DNA of 16,273 nt. It comes from CAZWCX01 sp964632945 (GTDB lineage Bacteria > Planctomycetota > MHYJ01 > WSZJ01 > CAZWCX01). The stretch's first letter is position 1, and each line of letters begins with the position of its first letter. Where the stretch lies: contig CAZWCX010000146.1 in assembly GCA_964632945.1 (NCBI GenBank), positions 1-16,273 on the forward strand, read 5' to 3'. Positions 1 through 6,044 of this stretch are shown piece after piece. The notes under the pieces were generated by a model. The model saw nothing but the letters and a program-made list of their open reading frames with translations, was not told the DNA's origin and searched no databases. The position numbers and the translations under genes are program-made.

Positions 1-2
1 GG

Positions 3-35
3 TTGTTCGCGAACAGCGAAGCTGTTCGCGAATAA
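3..35. repeat. Perfect inverted repeat (hairpin) just downstream of the E1 gene
   Basis: Arms TTCGCGAACAGC (6-17) and GCTGTTCGCGAA (21-32) are exact reverse complements around a GAA loop. The stem extends outward through a G-T pair and two A-T pairs. Each arm contains the shorter palindrome GTTCGCGAAC or a near copy, so the site is a dyad of dyads. It begins only 9 bases after the stop codon of the minus-strand E1 gene, which fits a transcription terminator or mRNA 3' end. No T-run is visible on the minus strand before the window ends, so a protein-binding dyad or a dispersed REP-like element is equally possible. Confidence 0.7.
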
Positions 36-41
36 TCCGGG

Positions 42-1175
42 CTAGGGCTTCAATCGGAAATACCGGTCCCCCTGTTCATCCCGCACCTTGACGATGTCGT
101 CGTCCGGGACGCCGAGTTCCGCCAGCGTCAGGTCGGCGATCGGCTCCTCCGCGGTCACGCGGTGGGTGGTGGACATCTGCATCATCTCACCGCACCCCTC
201 GCAGCGGCCGTCCCGCTCGGTCATCCGGGCAAGCAGCCCGTGCTTCTTGTGCTCCTGCCGGCAGCCGGGGCAGGCGAACCGCGTCACCAGTTCGCGATCG
301 AGCTTGAGCTCGGTACCCGGCCCGCGGCTGACCTTTCCGAGCAGCACGCGCGCGGTCGCCGTGCGCCCGTCGAGCGGCACCGACTCCCAGCGGTCGTACG
401 TCTCGTGACTCAGGCAATCCTCCACGCGCGGATACGCGGTCGTGTAGAGGTTGTTCGACTCGCCGTTGAACACGAAGGCATGACCCGCCTCGACCGCCAT
501 GCCGTGGATCAGCTTGAGCGCTTCCTGGGTCTGCATCCCGGCGATGATGGAACTGACGGTCGGCGCGGTCGGGACTTTGCCCTCGAGGATCTCCTCGCGC
601 TTGAGCAGCGGACACGAATACTTGAGGTTGATCAACCGGTAGTCGGCCTCGGTCATGCCGCACTCGTAGCAACCGCTGTCCGGCGGGACGAAGACCTTGC
701 AGACCCCCGAGATCTCCTGGATCCCGCCGTCGACCCACGGCCGCGTGACCTTCCAGCACTGCCGGTTCACCCAGAGCCGGGCCTCCCGGTTGTCGAGACA
801 GCCGATCACGACGTCGGAATCCGCGAATCGCCCGAGCCCGACGTCGAGCATGATGTCGGCGTCGAGCGCCTCGACCTTCACGTCCGGATTGAGCTCCATC
901 GCCCGCTCCGCCGCGACCGCCGACTTGGCGCGGCCGGAATCCGAGGCGCGGAACAGCACGCTGCGGGTGAGGTTCGAGTCCTCGATCGTGTCGTAATCGA
1001 CCACCGTGACGTGGCCCACGCCGAGGAGGGCGAGGTTCTTGAGCACCTCGTTCCCGAGCGCGCCCGCCCCGACGACCATGACGTTCGCGGCGCGCAACTT
1101 CGACTGGTCCCACCAGGAGATCAGGCGCAGGCGGGCGTATCGGTCATCGTCGCGGATCTGGAAGAGTTCCGACAC
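42..1175 (-). CDS. E1-like ubiquitin/ThiF-superfamily adenylating enzyme with C-terminal zinc ribbon
   Basis: A 377-residue E1-superfamily protein. Such enzymes use ATP to adenylate the C-terminus of a ubiquitin-like protein and then form a thioester. Visible features, numbered from the chosen start: nucleotide-binding GAGALG (36-41); Asp60 in VVDYD; the N68..R71 pair and Lys84 expected to contact ATP; CLDN (126-129) on the adenylation-site strand; a zinc knuckle built from C169/C172 and probably C254/H257 (CxxH rather than the usual CxxC); the candidate thioester cysteine C188 in KYSCPLL; and PTVSSIIAGMQTQEALKLI-like helix typical of E1s. Beyond the E1 core lies a second zinc ribbon (C302/C305, C325/C328) and an acidic tail. 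The GTG start at 1175 is chosen because GGGAGG sits 9 bases upstream (1185-1190); a TTG at 1277 would add 34 poorly structured residues. It follows four RING-like genes on the same strand. Substrate unknown; a MoeB/ThiF-type sulfur-carrier role is less likely given the RING neighbours. Confidence 0.88.
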   Translation of the reverse strand: MSELFQIRDDDRYARLRLISWWDQSKLRAANVMVVGAGALGNEVLKNLALLGVGHVTVVDYDTIEDSNLTRSVLFRASDSGRAKSAVAAERAMELNPDVKVEALDADIMLDVGLGRFADSDVVIGCLDNREARLWVNRQCWKVTRPWVDGGIQEISGVCKVFVPPDSGCYECGMTEADYRLINLKYSCPLLKREEILEGKVPTAPTVSSIIAGMQTQEALKLIHGMAVEAGHAFVFNGESNNLYTTAYPRVEDCLSHETYDRWESVPLDGRTATARVLLGKVSRGPGTELKLDRELVTRFACPGCRQEHKKHGLLARMTERDGRCEGCGEMMQMSTTHRVTAEEPIADLTLAELGVPDDDIVKVRDEQGDRYFRLKP

Positions 1176-1239
1176 CGGAGAGATCCTCCCGGATTCGTCC
1201 TTGGCTCCGGCGCGACCGCCGGACCGGGAAACCGTGGGT

Positions 1240-1268
1240 ATCTTAGCGGCGGCTTCCGCCGGATGCAA
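1240..1268 (-). promoter_or_regulatory. Possible promoter for the E1 gene
   Basis: On the minus strand TTGCAT (1263-1268) and TAAGAT (1240-1245) are separated by 17 bases. They match the sigma70 boxes at 3/6 and 4/6 positions. The predicted start would leave about a 58-base leader before the GTG at 1175. The spacer contains a GGCGG-AAG-CCGCC stem. The 118-base gap between the preceding gene and the GTG gives room for it. A chance match is quite possible. Confidence 0.25.
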
Positions 1269-1293
1269 TGTTCGCAACCGCCGCGCCCGCCGT

Positions 1294-2091
1294 TCACCGG
1301 GCCGTGATGCCGGCGCACCCGAACGTGGAACACCCCCCCGCGTAGGCCCAGCAGTCCGCGTGATGAGGGGTGTCGCACCGCACGCAGCGAACGCCGCCGC
1401 CGAGGATAGGCTCGCCGCAGACCTGGCAGAGCGGCGTGCGCGGATGGGTCGACCCGCCGACTTCCGTCTCGAGGAGTTTCACTCCCGTCGCGCACTGCCG
1501 GCCAAGGATGCTCTCGAGCACGCGACACATCGACTCCAGCCGCGCCCGTTCCCCCGACCGGGGCAGGAGGCCGGGGTGGTAGAGCCGGATCCGCCCCTCC
1601 AGGACCTCGAGGAAGGGAAGCGTTCGCCCGTGACCGAGCGCGACTTCCAGAAAGAGTCGCTGCGTCTCCTCCGACAATCCGATCGCCGGATCCCCCCCCT
1701 TGGCCGCGCGGAGCTGGTAGCGCGCGACGAGCCCGGCCCACAAGCGGTTCTCTTCGAGCGGAACCGGCTGCGGCAGGGAGGGAACGGTCCCGGACCGGGG
1801 GCGGAGTTCGAAGTCGGGGATCCCGAGTCCGCGCGCGTCCACCGAGAGGATGGTCCAGCGCCCCGGGACGCGATCCTTCTCGTAGAAGAAAAACGGAAAT
1901 CCGGCCCTGCTCCAGACGACATGTCCCCCCACCGTGGATCGCTCGAGGACCAGGTTCCCCTTCACGTGGTCGGCGACACGGTTCAGCCGGCCGACGTATC
2001 CGCCGATCCGTCCGCCGCTCACGAGCCGGACCGCCGCCGTCACGATCGCGATCAGGCCGAAGAGGAGCAGCGTCAAGCCGATCTGGTCCAC
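1294..2091 (-). CDS. Membrane-anchored RING/PHD-like zinc-finger protein 1 (E3-like candidate)
   Basis: 265 residues with a GTG start. An N-terminal hydrophobic helix (about 5-24) is followed by Arg-rich sequence, predicting that the rest is cytoplasmic. The middle domain shares with the next upstream paralogue the pattern G-x-x-VL-x-x-STVGGH-x-x-W-x-R-x-G-x-P and WTxLSV (about 45-84). The C-terminal domain has ligands C222, C225, C236, C239, H243 or H244, C247, C254 and C259, plus W248, in C4HC3 order like PHD and RING variants. In prokaryotes such binuclear treble-clef fingers (Prok-RING families) are known to occur beside E1, E2, ubiquitin-like and JAB genes. The natural inference is an E3-like adaptor or ligase component at the membrane. 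No catalytic activity can be read from the sequence. It lies 37 bases downstream of its closest paralogue and just before the E1 gene. Confidence 0.85.
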   Translation of the reverse strand: MDQIGLTLLLFGLIAIVTAAVRLVSGGRIGGYVGRLNRVADHVKGNLVLERSTVGGHVVWSRAGFPFFFYEKDRVPGRWTILSVDARGLGIPDFELRPRSGTVPSLPQPVPLEENRLWAGLVARYQLRAAKGGDPAIGLSEETQRLFLEVALGHGRTLPFLEVLEGRIRLYHPGLLPRSGERARLESMCRVLESILGRQCATGVKLLETEVGGSTHPRTPLCQVCGEPILGGGVRCVRCDTPHHADCWAYAGGCSTFGCAGITAR

Positions 2092-2127
2092 GTCCCCGTC
2101 CTGCGTCCCCAGCGGGCGGAATCACCG

Positions 2128-2949
2128 CTACCGGTGGCGCTTCGACTGGCAGCCGAACACCGAGCAGACCCCCGTGTAGTCCCAGCAGTCCGGATGATGC
2201 GGTGTCGCGCAACTGGCGCAGACCACCCGCTCTTCACGAATCGGCTCCCCGCAGACCTGGCAGGTCTCCTGCCCCCGGGAGTCGGTGAACAACGCGTCGA
2301 CGAACTGCACCGTCGTGCCGAGATCCAGGCCGCCGTATTCCCTGAGGATGCTCTCGATCAGGCCGACTCCCCGGTGGATCAGGCGGTTGCGCTGCTCGGA
2401 CTTTTCCGCCACGATCGGCAGATAGAGGCGGATGCGGGTTTCGTGGACCTCGAGGACCGGTCCGCCGGGAAAGCAGAGGTCCCCGAGGTCGAGGAGAGAG
2501 TCGCACGTCTCCGCCGAGGGCGCGAGGGTGGGCGGGGACAAGGCCCCGATCCGCACTTGGAAGCGTCCGTCGAACTGGCTCTTCGGATCGAGCGGGGGCC
2601 GGACGAGCAAGGCCGGGAGATCGGGCGCCGCTCCTTCCCGCGGACGCACCTGGTAGGTGGGAAGCGACTTCGTGCGAATGCCCACGGATAGCACGGTCCA
2701 CATCCGCCCCCCGGCGCGCCGCTCGTAGTAGTAGTAGGGCAGCCCGTTGCGCATCCAACAGAGGTGGCCGCCGACGGTCGAATTCTGCAGGACGACGGTC
2801 CCGTGCAAGAGCTGCGCAAGAGTGCGCAGGCGGGCTTCGTAGGTGGCCGGGGACGCGAGTCGCATGACCTTGGCTTGCCGGCTCAACTGGAAGACGATCA
2901 ACACGAAGGCCAGGAGGCCGGAAAACATGACCAACTCGACGAAGCCCAT
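2128..2949 (-). CDS. Membrane-anchored RING/PHD-like zinc-finger protein 2 (E3-like candidate)
   Basis: 273 residues, ATG start. A hydrophobic helix spans about 3-22, followed by basic residues (SRQAKVMR), so the bulk should be cytoplasmic. The middle domain is closest to that of protein 1: NSTVGGH near 56-62, a run of four tyrosines at 72-75, and WTVLSV at 84-89. It also carries the FDGRFQV motif (126-132) shared with protein 4, a possible common fold mark. The C-terminal finger uses C230, C233, C244, C247, H251/H252, C255, C262 and C267 with W256. Spacing between ligands is identical in all four paralogues. This is the first gene after the intergenic gap, so it may head a transcript with protein 1 and the E1. 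Function beyond an E3-like guess is unknown. Confidence 0.85.
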   Translation of the reverse strand: MGFVELVMFSGLLAFVLIVFQLSRQAKVMRLASPATYEARLRTLAQLLHGTVVLQNSTVGGHLCWMRNGLPYYYYERRAGGRMWTVLSVGIRTKSLPTYQVRPREGAAPDLPALLVRPPLDPKSQFDGRFQVRIGALSPPTLAPSAETCDSLLDLGDLCFPGGPVLEVHETRIRLYLPIVAEKSEQRNRLIHRGVGLIESILREYGGLDLGTTVQFVDALFTDSRGQETCQVCGEPIREERVVCASCATPHHPDCWDYTGVCSVFGCQSKRHR

Positions 2950-3000
2950 GACGGTCGTTCATCCAAGGCGAACGGAGGGATGCCCGCGGCCGTCCCGAGC

Positions 3001-3030
3001 ATAACACGGGTCGTCCGGGGGGGTCTTCAA
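3001..3030 (-). promoter_or_regulatory. Possible internal promoter ahead of RING protein 2
   Basis: On the minus strand TTGAAG (3025-3030) and TGTTAT (3001-3006) are 18 bases apart, 4/6 matches each to the sigma70 consensus, in an AT-richer patch of otherwise very GC-rich DNA. Transcription would begin near 2994, giving about a 45-base leader to the ATG at 2949. The gap 2950-3179 is the only sizeable one within the RING gene series and holds no other gene. Confidence 0.4.
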
Positions 3031-3125
3031 TCTTGTGTTCCGGGGTTCGGCCGTGACTAGATGGGGGCCGGGCAGGGCGCGGGGTGGAGGCGTGGCCCCG
3101 GTGAAGGCCCGACGACGAGCAACAA

Positions 3126-3151
3126 GATCCGGCGCGAAAAGCGACCGGACC
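3126..3151 (-). terminator. Terminator-like hairpin downstream of RING protein 3
   Basis: Read on the minus strand, GGTCCGG and CGC pair with GCG and CCGGATC (one bulged T, one G-T pair) around a TTTTC loop. The moderately T-rich TTGTTGCTCG follows. The hairpin starts 29 bases past the stop codon of protein 3. The tail is not a true T-run, so termination would probably be partial. Confidence 0.35.
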
Positions 3152-3179
3152 AACCCAGGAGATCCAGGTGGAAGCCCCA

Positions 3180-3998
3180 CTAACCGGCCACGGACTCCCG
3201 CGTGGCGCACCCGAACGTGGAGCATCCGCCCAGGTACTCCCAGCACTCCCGGTGGTGCGGCGTGCGGCACCGCTTGCAGAGCACCCGATCGGTTTCGACC
3301 GGGTCGCCGCATACCTGGCAAGCGCCGATCGCCGGCGACGCATCCGGCGCCTCGACGAAGCGAATCGCCTGGGCGCTCGCAGGCGCGTGTCCCAGGGCGA
3401 CGAGGACGAGGCGGGCGAACTGGTTGCAGGCCTCCACGAACGGAACCAGGGTAGGTTGCTGCAGAAAGGAGCGCGAAGTCTCGACTTTCAACCGTCGGGC
3501 GGCCAGGGAGACGGTGACCGGCTCCGGCGCCACCCACGCGGCGATCGCCCGCGCCTGGGCGCGGGCTTCGGCGTCCGGAAAGCGCTGGACGAAGCCCGCG
3601 TCGTTGCTCTCCACCGTCCACTCCCGGTCGAACCCGGGATCGCCGGTCTCCACCACATTGATCCGGAAGAAGCGGATCAACCGCCCCAGGACGCCGCAGG
3701 GCCGCAAGGTGAGGATGCGCGCCTGGGTCGTGGGGAGCTCGTATTCGACCACGGTCCCGCCGGCCTGGCGGTCGCGGTTGAGCCGGATGAGGGCCTGCTC
3801 CCCCTCGAACGGGAACCGGATCTCGGGCACCAGGCGAAGCGGGACGTCGGAAACGGATCCGCCGAGCTGTTGGGCGGTGGAGGCGGCGAAGCGGTGCAAA
3901 CGCCTCTGCTTTTCCCGACGCAGGAACCACACCATGGCCGCGGCGGCGCCCACCCAGACCAGCAGGAAGGCGCCGCAGGCGAGATACGGACCGGCCAC
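3180..3998 (-). CDS. Membrane-anchored RING/PHD-like zinc-finger protein 3 (E3-like candidate)
   Basis: 272 residues. The frame is open far upstream, but the GTG at 3998, one base after the stop of the preceding gene (TGA at 4000-4002), is the sensible start; it places the hydrophobic helix (about 4-26) at the N-terminus and makes the length match the paralogues. The gene is therefore likely translationally coupled to protein 4. A strongly basic segment (RREKQRRLHR, 27-36) after the helix indicates a cytoplasmic C-terminal part. The middle domain has DPGFDREWTVESND (120-133), a diverged version of the FDGRFQV motif. The finger ligands are C227, C230, C241, C244, H248/H249, C252, C259 and C264 with W253. 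The middle domain resembles protein 4 more than proteins 1 and 2 (EYELP and LRP patterns shared). Role unknown; RING-like adaptor or E3 by context. Confidence 0.85.
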   Translation of the reverse strand: MAGPYLACGAFLLVWVGAAAAMVWFLRREKQRRLHRFAASTAQQLGGSVSDVPLRLVPEIRFPFEGEQALIRLNRDRQAGGTVVEYELPTTQARILTLRPCGVLGRLIRFFRINVVETGDPGFDREWTVESNDAGFVQRFPDAEARAQARAIAAWVAPEPVTVSLAARRLKVETSRSFLQQPTLVPFVEACNQFARLVLVALGHAPASAQAIRFVEAPDASPAIGACQVCGDPVETDRVLCKRCRTPHHRECWEYLGGCSTFGCATRESVAG

Positions 3999-3999
3999 A

Positions 4000-4827
4000 T
4001 CAACCTTCCACGAAATCGCGGGTGTTGCACCCGAAGATCGAACAGGCCCCGAAGTACTCCCAGCACTCCCGGTGGTGGGGGGTGCGACAACGACGACAGC
4101 AGACCGGCCGCTCGGACAGGGCTTCCCCGCAGACGCGGCACGCGCCCGGCGCAAGTTCCGAATTGCCGGATTCGAGAATCTCGACCCCGGCTTCCCGGCC
4201 CACCGGTCGTCCGAGGGCGGCGAAGAACGCCCGGGCGACGGTCTCCGCCACGCGCAGGAACGAGAGCAGATCGGGCGTTTCCGCCGCGATGGCGGCGATT
4301 TCGATTCGCAGGACATTCGCCCCCACCGAGATGGAGATGCGGTCGCTCATGGGGTGGAGCAAGCGCGGCAGCGCACGGATGGCCTCGCGAACTTCGGACG
4401 TGCGAATGGCCGCCATCAACGGCTCGCTGTTCGTGCGCACCTGAAATCGTCCGTCGAAATCCGGATCCTTCGATTCGGCGGGGAGAATCTGGCCGCGGCC
4501 GAACATCGTCGGCGGGGCGCCCGCCGGGCGCAGGGCAAAGATGGGCGGGAGATAGTAGGGAAGCGAGTACTCCAGAATGGCGGGACCGTGACGGTCCGGG
4601 ATGGTGAGGCGGGCGCGCGACGGGCCGAAGGCGAACGACAGGGCCGTGGTCCGTCCGGAGTCGTCGGTCTCGAGCATGCCGTCGAGGGCGCGCAGCGCCT
4701 GGCGCAGCAGCGGCACCACCTGCGGGTCGCTGACCCTCCCCCCTTCGGGCCCAAGCAACCGCAGCAGTCCGACCCCGCCGCCGACGATCAGGAGCAGGCC
4801 GACGAAGAACCACAGAAAGCAATCCAC
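4000..4827 (-). CDS. Membrane-anchored RING/PHD-like zinc-finger protein 4 (first gene of the array)
   Basis: 275 residues. The GTG at 4827 is chosen over far-upstream codons because GGCGGAG lies just ahead of it and the protein then starts directly with its membrane helix (about 3-24). The middle domain contains EYSLP and ALRP blocks (86-101) that align with protein 3, and DPDFDGRFQVRTNSEP (121-136), whose core is shared with protein 2. An amphipathic region (about 135-215) precedes the finger. Ligands are C230, C233, C244, C247, H251/H252, C255, C262 and C267 with W256; an extra cysteine, C243, is adjacent. The stop codon is one base from the start of protein 3. Being first in the array, it is downstream of the strong TATAAT-containing promoter next to tRNA-Cys. 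No enzymatic motif is recognised outside the zinc finger. Confidence 0.85.
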   Translation of the reverse strand: MDCFLWFFVGLLLIVGGGVGLLRLLGPEGGRVSDPQVVPLLRQALRALDGMLETDDSGRTTALSFAFGPSRARLTIPDRHGPAILEYSLPYYLPPIFALRPAGAPPTMFGRGQILPAESKDPDFDGRFQVRTNSEPLMAAIRTSEVREAIRALPRLLHPMSDRISISVGANVLRIEIAAIAAETPDLLSFLRVAETVARAFFAALGRPVGREAGVEILESGNSELAPGACRVCGEALSERPVCCRRCRTPHHRECWEYFGACSIFGCNTRDFVEG

Positions 4828-4909
4828 GGCGCACTCCGCCTGCCGGGGCCGGGGGGGCGCGCGCAAGACCGTCCGGTCCGCGCTCCCCGCCGGGGTTCCG
4901 GGAAATCGC

Positions 4910-4939
4910 TTGACGCTCCCCCGCACGCTGGGATATGAA
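4910..4939 (+). promoter_or_regulatory. Predicted promoter of tRNA-Cys
   Basis: TTGACG (4910-4915, 5/6 match) and TATGAA (4934-4939, 4/6) are 18 bases apart, placing initiation near 4946, about 14 bases before the mature tRNA 5' end. This is a normal leader length for a tRNA gene. Confidence 0.55.
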
Positions 4940-4944
4940 GGGGG

Positions 4945-4973
4945 ATTATAGGCCCGCCCGGCGGCGTAGCCAA
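4945..4973 (-). promoter_or_regulatory. Predicted promoter of the RING/E1 operon, overlapping the tRNA-Cys gene
   Basis: On the minus strand a perfect TATAAT (4945-4950) is preceded at 17 bases by TTGGCT (4968-4973, 4/6 match), which lies inside the tRNA D-arm sequence. Initiation near 4938 would give about a 110-base leader before the GTG at 4827. The two -10 boxes of the divergent promoters are only 5 bases apart, so each start site falls in or next to the other's -10 box. Confidence 0.5.
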
Positions 4974-5031
4974 GTGGTAAGGCGAGGGTCTGCAAAACCC
5001 TTATTCTCGGGTTCGAATCCCGACGCCGCCT
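4960..5031 (+). tRNA. tRNA-Cys (anticodon GCA)
   Basis: A full cloverleaf is visible. The acceptor stem GGCGGCG pairs perfectly with CGCCGCC (5024-5030). The D-stem is GCC/GGC. The anticodon stem AGGGT/ACCCT encloses the loop CTGCAAA with GCA at 4992-4994. The T-arm is TCGGG-TTCGAAT-CCCGA. The discriminator base is T (5031), the U73 identity element of tRNA-Cys. CCA is not encoded. It is transcribed away from the RING operon and toward the 3' end of the zinc-ribbon gene at 5056. Confidence 0.97.
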
Positions 5032-5045
5032 TTCTTCCAATCCCT

Positions 5046-5069
5046 CCGCGTGCCGCTATTTCCACGCGG
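5046..5069. terminator. Hairpin between tRNA-Cys and the convergent zinc-ribbon gene
   Basis: CCGCGTG (5046-5052) and CACGCGG (5063-5069) are exact reverse complements around a 10-base loop that contains the stop codon of the convergent gene. It may act as a shared terminator for the two convergent transcripts. No T-run follows on either strand, so this is tentative. Confidence 0.25.
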
Positions 5070-6033
5070 CCGGCATCTTCTCCACCAGCGCGGGGAAGAT
5101 CCAGGTCACGCCCGCCAGGAGGCAGGAAAAGAAGGCGAACGTCATTCCCGAGTCCGCGTACGGCCGGCCGAGCGCGTACGCCTCGCGCTCGCGCGTCGCC
5201 CACTGCCCGACCAGGCCGAGGAGAAACGCCAGGGGCACGGTCACGTAGAGGGCGAGGGCGAGCTTGTGCAGTTCCAGTCGCCGGAGGTCGAGCCCGTCGT
5301 ACTCCGCGAGGGCGCCGGTCTGGACGTACCAGAGGGGGATGAGGGCGAGAAGCTGGAGTCCACAGCCGCCGGCGCCGACGAGGAAGGCGAGGTAGCAGGA
5401 GGCGCTGCGCGCGATGCCGGCGGCGGCGGGCGCCGATTCGCGTTCCGTATCCCGGGTGTCGGCGGGAGGAGCGGGACGCGTCGGCGGGCGGGCCCGGGGG
5501 GGCGCAGCGGCGGGCGCAGGTCCGGGTGGCGCGCCCTCCGCGGCCGGCGCCGGGCGCGCCTGGGCGAACACGTCGTCGACCACGGTGGAATTGAGCGCAT
5601 CGAGTTCCGCGCCCGGGGGCGGGGGCGCCAGGACGGCGGCCGGAGGCAAGGATGGTGAAGAGACCGTCGGCGCCGGGGGAATCGGAATGTAGGGATCGCT
5701 GTCGAGGTCGACGGGCGCGTGGCAGAACGGGCAGTCGAACGCGCTCGCCGGAACGGCCCGGCCGCACTTGCGGCACTTCACCATGGGGGCGGCCGCGGGG
5801 CGCCGAGGCACCTTCTCGGTGACGTCGTCGTTCGCGGCCGCCGCGGGCGGCGCCGCCGGCCGCGGCGGGGCCGCGGGGCGGGCGGGGGCGGGCACGCCGG
5901 CCCCGGGGGTCAACGCGCTTGCCGCCGGGACCATCAATTCGCGGCCGCACTTCGGACACTTCCCCTTGCGTCCCCGCGCGGAGTCCGGCGCCTCGATCTT
6001 CTTCCCGCAGGCGCAGTGAAACTTGATCGCCAT
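5056..6033 (-). CDS. Zinc-ribbon, proline/alanine-rich, triple-transmembrane protein
   Basis: 325 residues, ATG at 6033; the frame is open 26 codons further but that part overlaps the preceding gene's end. Two zinc ribbons occur: C7/C9 with C26/C29, and C87/C90 with C101/C104. A long low-complexity Pro/Ala linker (about 105-205) follows, then three hydrophobic helices (about 212-238, 257-278, 296-317). The first ribbon has the same C-x-C-x16-C-x2-C spacing as the protein encoded just upstream, so the two share an N-terminal module. Zinc-ribbon membrane proteins of this kind are frequent in Planctomycetota but have no assigned job. It is the last gene of the xseA-dxs cluster and ends 24 bases from tRNA-Cys. 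Function unknown. Confidence 0.8.
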   Translation of the reverse strand: MAIKFHCACGKKIEAPDSARGRKGKCPKCGRELMVPAASALTPGAGVPAPARPAAPPRPAAPPAAAANDDVTEKVPRRPAAAPMVKCRKCGRAVPASAFDCPFCHAPVDLDSDPYIPIPPAPTVSSPSLPPAAVLAPPPPGAELDALNSTVVDDVFAQARPAPAAEGAPPGPAPAAAPPRARPPTRPAPPADTRDTERESAPAAAGIARSASCYLAFLVGAGGCGLQLLALIPLWYVQTGALAEYDGLDLRRLELHKLALALYVTVPLAFLLGLVGQWATREREAYALGRPYADSGMTFAFFSCLLAGVTWIFPALVEKMPAAWK

Positions 6034-6044
6034 GCGCGCCGACC

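Noticed and set aside
1176..1277. TTG-initiated N-terminal extension of the E1
   Set aside because: The 34 extra residues show no E1-family features, and a much better GGGAGG site precedes the GTG at 1175.
3999..4316. Upstream extension of RING protein 3 frame
   Set aside because: It runs through the C-terminal finger of protein 4 in another frame and would bury the membrane helix inside; the GTG at 3998 gives the paralogue length.
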